Assembly (NCBI GenBank): GCA_946617545.1
Contig: CAMOKK010000023.1
Coordinates: 1 to 11,283, forward strand
Direction of reading: 5' to 3'
From: an uncultured Bacteroidales bacterium
Lineage (GTDB): Bacteria > Bacteroidota > Bacteroidia > Bacteroidales > UBA932
Length of the DNA: 11,283 nucleotides
Part shown: positions 1 through 7,701 of the stretch, one piece after another
How the letters are laid out: each line of letters opens with the position of its first letter
Numbering within the stretch: the first letter of the stretch is position 1
The notes under the pieces: model-generated
Told to the model about the DNA's origin: nothing
Seen by the model: only the letters and a program-made list of their open reading frames with translations
Database searches by the model: none
Program-made: the position numbers and the translations under genes

Positions 1-2
1 TG

Positions 3-1961
3 CAGCGCTATGCCATGGACTCCACCCGCTTAGGCATCCCCATCATCCTGGCCGAGGAAGCCCCCCACGGGCACATGGCCATAGGCACCACCGTCTTCCC
101 CACGTCGATAGGCCTCAGCGCCACCTGGGACACCGAGCTCATGGAAGAGGTGGGCCGCGTCATCGGCAAGGAACTGATGGCGCAGGGCGGAACCATCGGC
201 TACGGCCCGGTGATAGACCTTTCCCGCGAACCCCGCTGGTCCCGCGTGGAGGAAACCTACGGAGAAGACGTTTATCTTACCTCCCAGCTGGCATCGGCCA
301 TGGTGAAGGGCACCTCCTGCGAGGGCGTCATCTCCACCCTCAAGCATTTTGTGGCCTATGGCATTCCCGAAGGCGGCCATAACGGCAGCCCTTCCCACAT
401 AGGCCCCAGGGACCTGGAGGAGAATGTGCTGCCCACCTTCAAGGCGGCCATCGACGGCGGCGCCCTCTCGGTGATGACCAGCTACAACACCATTGACGGC
501 ATCCCCTCCACCTGCAACGAAGAGCTCTTGACCGGCGTTTTGCATGAGCGCTGGAATTTCCCGGGCTTCGTGGTGAGCGACCTGGAGAGCATCGACGGCA
601 TCTATACCAGCCACCATGTGGCAAAAGACCGGCAGCAGGCCGGCGAAATGGCCTTGAACGCAGGCGTGGACGTGGACCTGGGCGCCCACTGCTATGCCCT
701 CCTGAAGGAGTCGGTAGAGGCGGGCCGCGTCTCCATGGCCACCCTGGACCGCGCCGTGAAGCGCGTCCTTGTGAGAAAATTCGAAGCCGGACTCTTTGAC
801 AACCCCTACCTGCCGGAAGAATCGGCCGACGGGGTCCGCTCCCCCGAAAACCTGGCCGTGGCCGCCCAGGCCGCCCGTGAAGGGGTGACGCTTCTGAAAA
901 ACAACGGCATCCTGCCCCTGAGGGCCGGCACGCGCATCGCCCTGGTGGGTCCCAATGCCGACAACCAGTACAACCAGCTGGGAGACTATACCGCCCCGCA
1001 GGCCCCGGAAAACGTGGTTACCATGCTGGAGGGGCTCCGGAACGCCGGAGCTGCCGTCACCTATGTGAAGGGCTGCGCCGTGCGGGACACCAAAACCGCC
1101 AACATAGCCGAGGCCGTCCAGGCCGCCCGCCGCTCCGACGTGGTGGTGGCCGTGGTGGGCGGGTCGTCGGCCCGGGATTTCCGCACCAAATACATTGACA
1201 CCGGCGCCGCCGTGGTGGACCAGACCGCCGTTTCCGACATGGAGGCCGGCGAGGGCTTCGACCGCAGCACCCTGGACCTGCTGGGCCTCCAGCCTCAACT
1301 TCTGAAAGAGCTTAAAGCTACCGGTAAACCGCTGGTGGTGGTGTATGTCGAAGGCCGCCCCTTGGACAAGAGATGGGCCGATGAAAACGCCGACGCCCTC
1401 CTCACCCTCTGGTATCCCGGAGGGGAAGGCGGCACCGCGCTGGCCGATGTCCTGCTGGGCCGCTACAACCCCGCCGGACGCCTGAGCGTGAGCGTGCCCC
1501 GCAGCGTGGGCCAGATTCCCGTATACTACAACAAGAAGATGCCCTACAGCCACGACTACGTGGAAGAGAGCGCCGCTCCCCTGTATCCCTTCGGCTACGG
1601 GCTCAGCTACTCCACGTTCACCTACAGCAACCTTCGCGTGGAAGGAACGGTGCCGGACCAGGCCTGCGTGAAGGTAGATGTAAGCAATAACGGCACCCTG
1701 GCCGGAGACGAGGTGGTGCAGGTGTACATCCGGGACCTCACGGCCTCCACCGCCCGGCCGCGCAAGCAGCTCTGCGCCTTCCGCCGCGTGAAGGCCATCG
1801 GCCCGGGAGAGACCGTCACCGTGAGCCTGCCGCTGCAGCGCAGCGCCTTCGAACTGGTGAACCCCGCCATGCAGCGGGTGGTGGAACCCGGAGAATTCGA
1901 GCTCCAAGTGGGCGCTTCCTCGGAAGACATCCGCCTCAAAACGATAATCAATTACCAATAA
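3..1961 (+). CDS. GH3 family beta-glycosidase (beta-glucosidase or beta-xylosidase type), 5' end cut by the window edge
   Basis: Exo-acting retaining beta-glycosidase of family GH3. The frame is open to the left edge (first full codon at 3), and the first visible residues (QRYAMDSTRLGIP) lie inside the barrel domain, so the true start, any signal peptide and about 100 residues are missing. Numbering from the Met codon at 15: substrate-binding REPRWSR at 71-77, Lys-His pair at 110-111, nucleophile Asp189 in VVSDL (bases 579-581), then the alpha/beta sandwich with GEGFDR, whose Glu413 (bases 1251-1253) is the candidate acid/base. A fibronectin-III-like C-terminal domain spans about 545-648. The Trp that usually follows the nucleophile Asp (SDW) is Leu here. 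Exact substrate cannot be read from sequence; beta-xylosidase and beta-glucosidase are both possible, and the neighbours favour trimming of a complex glycan. The TAA stop lies 4 nt before the GH2 gene. Confidence 0.93.
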   Translation, partial: QRYAMDSTRLGIPIILAEEAPHGHMAIGTTVFPTSIGLSATWDTELMEEVGRVIGKELMAQGGTIGYGPVIDLSREPRWSRVEETYGEDVYLTSQLASAMVKGTSCEGVISTLKHFVAYGIPEGGHNGSPSHIGPRDLEENVLPTFKAAIDGGALSVMTSYNTIDGIPSTCNEELLTGVLHERWNFPGFVVSDLESIDGIYTSHHVAKDRQQAGEMALNAGVDVDLGAHCYALLKESVEAGRVSMATLDRAVKRVLVRKFEAGLFDNPYLPEESADGVRSPENLAVAAQAAREGVTLLKNNGILPLRAGTRIALVGPNADNQYNQLGDYTAPQAPENVVTMLEGLRNAGAAVTYVKGCAVRDTKTANIAEAVQAARRSDVVVAVVGGSSARDFRTKYIDTGAAVVDQTAVSDMEAGEGFDRSTLDLLGLQPQLLKELKATGKPLVVVYVEGRPLDKRWADENADALLTLWYPGGEGGTALADVLLGRYNPAGRLSVSVPRSVGQIPVYYNKKMPYSHDYVEESAAPLYPFGYGLSYSTFTYSNLRVEGTVPDQACVKVDVSNNGTLAGDEVVQVYIRDLTASTARPRKQLCAFRRVKAIGPGETVTVSLPLQRSAFELVNPAMQRVVEPGEFELQVGASSEDIRLKTIINYQ

Positions 1962-1965
1962 CCAC

Positions 1966-4900
1966 ATGAATATCACAGCATTATTATTAACCGTCACGCT
2001 GCCCTTCTGGCAGGACATCCACACCACATCCGTGAATGCGGAAACCCAGCGCACGGAGGTTGTCTACTTTGCCAGCCGGGAAGACGCCCTCTCCAAAGGT
2101 TTCCGCGAGAGTGAAAACTACAGGAGTCTGAACGGCACCTGGGACTTCAAGTATTTTGAGGACCACCGCCAGATGGGCGTCCCCTCCTCCTGGGACAAGA
2201 TTCAGGTTCCCGGAAACTGGGAGGTCCAGGGATGGGGCACCGCCATCTATACCAACATTATGTACGACTTCTGCCCGGAGAATCCCGTTCCCGGCGTTCT
2301 GCCCCAGGCCGTTCCCTCCGCCCTGTACCGGCGCAGTTTCACCGTTCCGGACAGCTGGAAGGGACGGGAAGTGTATCTGAACCTCTGCGGCAGCAAAAGC
2401 GGCACCTATGTATATGTGAACGGCCAGGAGATTGGCTACTGCGAAGACTCCAAGGACCTGGCCCGCTTCCGCATTACGGAGGCCCTCAAGCCCGGAGAGA
2501 ACGAGCTCATGCTCAAGATTTACCGCTACACCCAGGCTTCCTGGCTGGAAGATCAGGACTTCTGGCGCATCTCCGGCCTGGAGCGGGATGTTTACCTTTC
2601 CAGCGAGAGCAAACATAGCGGTTTCAACTTCCGGGTAGTCTCCACCCTGGACACCGATCTTACCACCGGCCTGTTCCAGCTCAAGATGACGGCCGCAGAA
2701 CCCACGGACGTGTTCTACGAACTGTTGGACAAAGACGGTAAAGCCGTGGCCGACGCCTCCTTCCGCTTCTCTGGCTCTGTGGAATCCGTGATGGAAAGCC
2801 TTCCGGGCGTCCGCCGCTGGAGCGCCGAAACCCCCGAGCTCTACACCCTGGTGCTGCGCGTAAACGGGGAATACACCCGTTTCCATGTGGGTTTCCGCCG
2901 CTTGGAGATTGCTACCGTCAAGGACGGGGAAAAGGACGTGAAGGCCTTCCTGGTGAACGGCCAGCCCGTGAAATTCAAGGGCGTGAACCTGCATGAGCAC
3001 AACCCCTATACCGGCCACTACACCACCCGGGAGAACATCTTGGAAGACCTGAAGCTCATGAAGCTTTGCAATGTCAACGCCATCCGCACCTGCCACTATC
3101 CCCAGCAGCGGGAGTTCTACGAGCTCTGCGACTCCCTGGGTTTCTATGTGTATGACGAAGCCAATATCGAAACCCATGGCATGGGGTACGACCTCAAGAA
3201 AACCCTGGGCAACAAGCCGGAGTGGTATGAAAAGCATCTGGACCGCACCCTCAACATGTACTACCGCACAGCCAGCTATCCCTGCGTAACCATTCTGTCC
3301 CTGGGCAACGAGGCCGGCAACGGTGTGAACTTCTACGAGACCTACAAGGTGCTCAAGGCCCTGGAGGCCGACGGCCAGAACCGGCCCGTCGTGTATGAAA
3401 GGGCGGAGGCCGAATGGAATACGGACTTCCTGAACCCCATGTATCCCGGAACCGAATGGCTCCGCCGGATGGGAGAAAGCTATTCTGCCAAGCCCATCGC
3501 CCTCTGCGAGTACTCCCATGCCATGGGCAATTCCAATGGCTCCATTGACTGGATGTGGGAGCAGTTCTATGCCCACAAGCACCTGCAGGGCGGCTTTATC
3601 TGGGACTGGGTGGATCAGGGCCTCTATGACAAGGAGCGTGGCTGGACTTACGGCGGAGACTACGGGGAGAACGCCCCCTCCGACGCCAATTTCTGCTGCA
3701 ACGGCCTGGTGAACCCCGACCGGGACCCGCACCCCGGCTTCTACGAAGTCAAGCATGTCTACCAGGATGTGACCATCCGCGCCGTGGATGCGGAAAACGG
3801 CCTGTTTGAAATCTTCAACCGGCACTATTTCACGGACCTGAGCCGATACACGGTGAAATACTGGGTGGAGCGGGACGGCAAGCGTCCCTTCTGGTGGTTC
3901 ACCCGCAAGAAAAAATTCTCCACGCCTCCCCAGACTGCCGAGCAGTTCAAAGTAAGGCTGCCCCGGATGAAAAAAGCTGGCCAGTATCGCATTTTCTTCG
4001 AAATCAGTACTTCCCAAGACCTTCCCCTGGTTCAGAAGGGCACCATCCTGGCCTGCGACGAAGTCCTCATCAAAGACACCTCGGCACGAAAGGCCCGGGA
4101 AGCCAAGGGAGACATCTCCTACACCAACGGGGACACCCAGGTGGTGGTAAGAAGCGCTTCCATGGAGCTGGTCTTCGACAAGGTGGAAGGCTTTGTCAAG
4201 AGCTGGAAAGTGAAGGGAAAGGATTTGGTGGAGCCGTCCTTCGGCATCCGGCCCAATTTCTGGCGCGCCCCCATCGACAATGACTACGGCAACAATGCCC
4301 CCGTGAGGACCCTCCAGTTCAAAACGCCCGAGAAGCCGGAGCAGGTGAGCGTATCCAAGCAGGAGAATGGCACCGTCCTTATTGCCCTGAAGGGCCGGGG
4401 CGTCCGGGCCTCGGAGAACTATACCGTCTATCCCGACGGCACGCTCTCCATCAGCGTTTCCACGGCCCCGGGCACAGACAAGAACGTGGAAATCCCCCGC
4501 CTGGGCTTCCGCTTCAGGCTGGCCGATTCCGCCTTCCGCTACTTCGGCCGCGGCCCCGTGGAAAACTACTGGGACCGCAACTCCGGCACCTTCAAACGCA
4601 TCTGGGAGTCTTCCGCAGATAAAGAATACTATCCTTACGTGCGTCCCCAGGAATGCGGCCACCACACGGATACCGAATGGCTCTCCGTGGGCGGCTTCAC
4701 CGTGGTGCGCGGCGCAGAGCCCTTCGAGTTCAACGCCCTCCGCCTGAGCGTGGAAGACCTGGACGGCGGAGAGCAGAAAACCCAGACGCACCTTTGCGAC
4801 ATTACGCCCCGGGATTTCACCGAAGTTTGCATAGACTACAAGATGAGCGGGTTGGGTGGCTATGACAGCTGGGGCTCCCGCCCGGAGAAAGCCCGTACCC

Positions 4901-4977
4901 TCTGGAGCACGGAAAGCTACAGTTATAACTTCACCCTCACCCCCGACAAACCTTCCAAAGCAGCCCGATATGAATAA
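1966..4977 (+). CDS. GH2 beta-galactosidase, LacZ-like, full five-domain architecture
   Basis: Retaining beta-galactosidase of 1003 residues, close to the length of E. coli LacZ. Domains in order: jelly-roll sugar-binding domain (about 48-215), Ig-like domain (about 217-310), TIM barrel (about 312-605), a second Ig-like domain (about 615-705), and the large C-terminal beta-sandwich (about 725-995). Visible motifs: GVNLHEHNP (339-347), acid/base Glu449 in SLGNEAG (bases 3310-3312), nucleophile Glu515 in CEYSHAMGN (bases 3508-3510), NFWRAPIDNDYGN (764-776) and GRGPVENYWDR (861-871). ATG 1966 is the only usable start, because an in-frame TAA lies at 1945-1947. The N-terminus has a short hydrophobic run (ITALLLTVTLPF) but no Lys or Arg before it, so export is uncertain. 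Four nt separate it from GH3, and its last 8 nt overlap the fucosidase start. Activity on galactosides is the family expectation; a different beta-linked sugar cannot be excluded. Confidence 0.95.
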   Translation: MNITALLLTVTLPFWQDIHTTSVNAETQRTEVVYFASREDALSKGFRESENYRSLNGTWDFKYFEDHRQMGVPSSWDKIQVPGNWEVQGWGTAIYTNIMYDFCPENPVPGVLPQAVPSALYRRSFTVPDSWKGREVYLNLCGSKSGTYVYVNGQEIGYCEDSKDLARFRITEALKPGENELMLKIYRYTQASWLEDQDFWRISGLERDVYLSSESKHSGFNFRVVSTLDTDLTTGLFQLKMTAAEPTDVFYELLDKDGKAVADASFRFSGSVESVMESLPGVRRWSAETPELYTLVLRVNGEYTRFHVGFRRLEIATVKDGEKDVKAFLVNGQPVKFKGVNLHEHNPYTGHYTTRENILEDLKLMKLCNVNAIRTCHYPQQREFYELCDSLGFYVYDEANIETHGMGYDLKKTLGNKPEWYEKHLDRTLNMYYRTASYPCVTILSLGNEAGNGVNFYETYKVLKALEADGQNRPVVYERAEAEWNTDFLNPMYPGTEWLRRMGESYSAKPIALCEYSHAMGNSNGSIDWMWEQFYAHKHLQGGFIWDWVDQGLYDKERGWTYGGDYGENAPSDANFCCNGLVNPDRDPHPGFYEVKHVYQDVTIRAVDAENGLFEIFNRHYFTDLSRYTVKYWVERDGKRPFWWFTRKKKFSTPPQTAEQFKVRLPRMKKAGQYRIFFEISTSQDLPLVQKGTILACDEVLIKDTSARKAREAKGDISYTNGDTQVVVRSASMELVFDKVEGFVKSWKVKGKDLVEPSFGIRPNFWRAPIDNDYGNNAPVRTLQFKTPEKPEQVSVSKQENGTVLIALKGRGVRASENYTVYPDGTLSISVSTAPGTDKNVEIPRLGFRFRLADSAFRYFGRGPVENYWDRNSGTFKRIWESSADKEYYPYVRPQECGHHTDTEWLSVGGFTVVRGAEPFEFNALRLSVEDLDGGEQKTQTHLCDITPRDFTEVCIDYKMSGLGGYDSWGSRPEKARTLWSTESYSYNFTLTPDKPSKAARYE

Positions 4978-6304
4978 AAGCCTGTCATACCTTGCCCTCG
5001 CGGCCCTTCTGCTGGCCTCCTGCACAACGCAGGAAGCACCCTTCGGAGCCCTTCCCACGCCGGAACAGATAGAATGGCAGGATATGGAACTGAATATGTT
5101 CTGCCACTTCGGCCCCAACACTTTCACCGGCCTGGAATGGGGAGAGGGAACGGAGGCCGAAGACCTCTTCAACCCTACGGACCTGGACTGCCGCCAATGG
5201 GCGCGTACGGCCAAAGCCGCCGGCTTCAAGGGCATCATCATCACCGGCAAACACCACGACGGTTTCTGCCTCTGGCCCAATCCCGTATCCAAGCACACCG
5301 TACGGGAGAGTTCCTGGCGCGGCGGCCGGGGAGACGTGCTCAAAGAGCTTTCCGAGGCCTGTGCAGAGGAGGGAATCAAATTCGGCATCTATATCTCCCC
5401 TTGGGACCGCCACGACCCTACCTACGGCACCGAGGCCTATAACGAGGTGTTCCGCCAGACGCTGGAGAGCGCCCTTTCCGGCTACGGCCCCGTGTTTGAA
5501 CAGTGGTTCGACGGCGCCTGCGGAGAAGGCCCCAACGGAAAACGCCAGGTCTACGACTGGGAATTGTTCCATAAAGAAGTGTTCAAGTGGCAGCCGCAGG
5601 CCGTCGTATTTTCCAACATCGGCCCCGGTTGCCGCTGGGTGGGCAACGAGCGGGGCGAGGCCGGCCGTACCAGCTGGTCCACCTTCTCCCCGGATTTACA
5701 CGGCGCCCTCCACGAGAATCTGCCCGGAGACTACGAGAGCTATCTGACCCAGGGAGACCCGGGCGGCGAGGCCTGGATTCCCTCCGAGACAGACGTTTCC
5801 ATCCGCCCGGGCTGGTTCTGGAAAGAGAGTGAGAACTCTCAGGTGAAATCCGTGAAACAGCTGCTGGACATCTACTACAAGAGCGTGGGGCGCAATTCCC
5901 TGCTGCTGCTCAACGTTCCGCCGGACACCCGCGGCCGCATCCATGAGATTGACTCCGTCCGCCTGATGGAATTCCGTCAGGCCCTGGACCAAATTTTTGC
6001 CGACAACCTGGCCCTGTCACAGAGTCGCGAGGGCAACACCTGGACGGTGAAAGTCCAGGCCGACAAACCCTTCAACCGGGTGGTCCTGCAGGAAGACGTT
6101 GCCAAAGGGCAGCGGATTTCCGCCTTCACCGTAGAGGTGGAGACGGCCGATGGCTGGGCCCCGCTGGCCCAGGAGACCACCGTGGGGCGCAAACGTATCC
6201 TGCTGGTGCCCCAAACCAGCTGCGAGACCCTTCGGGTACGGGTGACGGACGCCCTGGCCAAACCGCTGTTGAAAGACATCGGCCTGTATTTTGATTCCCT
6301 TTAG
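4970..6304 (+). CDS. GH29 alpha-L-fucosidase, predicted lipoprotein, alpha-1,3/4 (subfamily B) type
   Basis: Retaining alpha-L-fucosidase of 444 residues. The start at ATG 4970 is chosen because it opens a clean lipoprotein signal, with a Lys in the n-region, hydrophobic LALAALLLAS, and lipobox Cys18. A longer frame from GTG 4856 would put 38 polar residues in front of that signal. Catalytic barrel about 30-345: KHHDGFCLWP (94-103), nucleophile Asp181 in QWFDGACGEG (bases 5510-5512), candidate acid/base Glu227 in WVGNERG, and DVSIRPGWFW (275-284) with GRNSLLLLNVPPD, all typical of the GH29 group that cuts alpha-1,3/1,4-fucose in Lewis-type branches. A small beta-rich tail (about 350-444) follows. 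Only one acidic residue follows the Cys (CTTQEAP), so inner versus outer membrane and surface display are unclear. The ATG overlaps the GH2 stop by 8 nt (ATGAATAA), implying translational coupling. Subfamily is inferred from motifs. Confidence 0.93.
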   Translation: MNKSLSYLALAALLLASCTTQEAPFGALPTPEQIEWQDMELNMFCHFGPNTFTGLEWGEGTEAEDLFNPTDLDCRQWARTAKAAGFKGIIITGKHHDGFCLWPNPVSKHTVRESSWRGGRGDVLKELSEACAEEGIKFGIYISPWDRHDPTYGTEAYNEVFRQTLESALSGYGPVFEQWFDGACGEGPNGKRQVYDWELFHKEVFKWQPQAVVFSNIGPGCRWVGNERGEAGRTSWSTFSPDLHGALHENLPGDYESYLTQGDPGGEAWIPSETDVSIRPGWFWKESENSQVKSVKQLLDIYYKSVGRNSLLLLNVPPDTRGRIHEIDSVRLMEFRQALDQIFADNLALSQSREGNTWTVKVQADKPFNRVVLQEDVAKGQRISAFTVEVETADGWAPLAQETTVGRKRILLVPQTSCETLRVRVTDALAKPLLKDIGLYFDSL

Positions 6305-6317
6305 AGTCTGTTTTGAA

Positions 6318-7226
6318 ATGAAGAAAGTTGCCTTAGCCCTCGCCAGCGGCGGTCCGCGCGGATTCGCCTACATCGGAGCCATCGAAGAGCTCCTTGCCCG
6401 CGGGTATGAAATCAGCTCCATCGCCGGTGCCAGTGCCGGTTCCTTAGTGGGAGGCATCTACGCCGCCGGAGGCCTGGAGGCTTTCAAGCAGTGGCTCTTC
6501 GGCCTGGACCCCGTCAAAGTAATGACCCTCATGGACGTATCCGTGAGCAGGAGTTACCTGGTCAAAGGAGAGCGCGTCATCAACGAAATCAAAGCCCGCG
6601 TGCCGGAGGTGAACATCGAAGACCTCCCCATCCCCTTTACGGCCGTGGCTACGGATTTGTACACCGGAGAGGAGGTGATTTTCCGGGAGGGCCCCCTGTT
6701 CGAGGCCATCCGCGCCTCCATCTCCATTCCCTCCATGTTCAAGCCCGTGGAGTGGAAGGGACGCACGCTGGTGGACGGCGGCATGGTGAACACCTTCCCC
6801 CTGAACCGCGTGGCCCGCACGGAGGGAGACATCCTGGTGGGCTTCAACGTGAACCAGATTGACGCGGCCGAAATCCAGGGCTACCTGGACAGCCTGGCCG
6901 CCATCTCCCGCGAGTCGGACCACTCGCTCCTGGGCCGCATCCAGGCCGGTCTGCAAACCCGCCAGCTGGAAGAGAGCGGCCGGCAGAACTGGATTCCCGT
7001 GGATGCCTCCGACAATTTCTACACCGTGTTGCAGCGCAGTTTCGGCATCATGAACTGCAGCCTGTCCCGGATAGGCATTGAGCTCACGCCTCCGGATGTG
7101 CTCATCAGCCTGCCCTACGATTCCTACCACGGGGTTTACGGCTACTCCCACGCCCGCGAAATCGCCGAGCTGGGCCGCAGGCTGACGGCCGAGGCCCTGG
7201 ACGCCTACGAAAAGAAACATGCCTAA
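6318..7226 (+). CDS. Patatin-like phospholipase / acyl hydrolase, RssA-like, cytosolic
   Basis: Ser-Asp dyad lipid acyl hydrolase of 302 residues. It shows all three patatin hallmarks: the oxyanion-hole loop GGPRG (11-15), nucleophile elbow GASAG with Ser39, and DGG with Asp153 in LVDGGMVNTFPL. The length matches the small bacterial RssA-like group, with no C-terminal beta-barrel or POTRA domain and no signal peptide or membrane helix, so it should act in the cytosol on lipids or acyl esters. ATG 6318 gives a start directly at MKKVALALASGG, 13 nt after the fucosidase stop; a TTG at 6291 would add nine non-conserved residues. The 3' end overlaps the next gene by 8 nt. Family membership is clear, but the substrate is unknown. 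A lipase-fold gene is out of place among glycosidases; de-esterifying an acylated sugar or a housekeeping lipid role are both open. Confidence 0.92.
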   Translation: MKKVALALASGGPRGFAYIGAIEELLARGYEISSIAGASAGSLVGGIYAAGGLEAFKQWLFGLDPVKVMTLMDVSVSRSYLVKGERVINEIKARVPEVNIEDLPIPFTAVATDLYTGEEVIFREGPLFEAIRASISIPSMFKPVEWKGRTLVDGGMVNTFPLNRVARTEGDILVGFNVNQIDAAEIQGYLDSLAAISRESDHSLLGRIQAGLQTRQLEESGRQNWIPVDASDNFYTVLQRSFGIMNCSLSRIGIELTPPDVLISLPYDSYHGVYGYSHAREIAELGRRLTAEALDAYEKKHA

Positions 7227-7701
7227 AAGCGCCACCATAAAGGACGTGGCCGCCGCAGCCGGTGTGTCGCCCTCCCTGGTTTCCTTTGTTTTCAACGGAA
7301 AGAACCGGGTGGGCGCCCAGACCCGCGAGCGGGTGCTGGAAGCGGCCCGGAAGCTGGGTTACAAGCCCGCGGAAGCACCGGAGCGCCTGGAGTGGCCCGC
7401 CGCCCGGTTTATCGGCGTGGTGGTTCCTGAGCTGGAGGCGCATGCCGGATGGATAGAGCAGCTTACCCACAGCGCCTACCGCCGGGGTTATACCGTCCTG
7501 GCGGCCAGTGCCCAAAACGACCCTGTACACTTCTGCCATCTGGTCAGGGCCTTCTCGGGCACCCTGGGCCTGGTGGCCCGGCTGCCGCAGGAAGACAAGA
7601 AAGAACTGACGGATGCCGTCAAACTAAGCGGAATACCCTATGTCATATCCGCTGACGAAAAAGCGGACCAAACCATACAGAATTTAATCAATCAGCTATG
7701 A
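7219..7701 (+). CDS. Half-length LacI-family DNA-binding protein lacking the second effector subdomain
   Basis: Predicted transcription factor of only 160 residues, against about 330-340 for the family. Residues 5-50 are a well-kept LacI helix-turn-helix ([20 protein letters not shown], then NGKNRV and [14 protein letters not shown]). The hinge region [10 protein letters not shown] (51-60) keeps the lever Leu but lacks the usual Asn and Ala-Arg pattern and contains extra Pro. Residues 62-145 match the first effector subdomain: [51 protein letters not shown]. The protein then ends at about the first crossover to the second subdomain. No remnant of the missing half follows, because the next gene starts in the ATGA overlap at 7698. 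Its own ATG overlaps the patatin stop by 8 nt (ATGCCTAA). It may still bind DNA and dimerise by the HTH and N-subdomain, but sugar binding in the cleft looks impossible. Local regulation of the cluster is inferred from position. Confidence 0.85.
   Translation: MPKSATIKDVAAAAGVSPSLVSFVFNGKNRVGAQTRERVLEAARKLGYKPAEAPERLEWPAARFIGVVVPELEAHAGWIEQLTHSAYRRGYTVLAASAQNDPVHFCHLVRAFSGTLGLVARLPQEDKKELTDAVKLSGIPYVISADEKADQTIQNLINQL

Noticed and set aside
30..2054. Minus-strand open frame of 674 codons opposite GH3
   Set aside because: Low-complexity Gly/His/Val-rich translation opposite a clearly real GH3 gene.
4856..4969. Upstream GTG start for the GH29 gene
   Set aside because: It would add 38 polar residues before a complete lipoprotein signal and lie deep inside the GH2 gene. 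ATG 4970 gives a normal signal peptide.
1987..5388. Minus-strand open frame of 1133 codons across the GH2 and GH29 genes
   Set aside because: It lies opposite two genes with intact catalytic motifs and straddles their junction. The translation has no recognisable domain and is rich in Gly, Ala, Val and His, as expected from the complement of GC-rich codons that avoid TTA, CTA and TCA.
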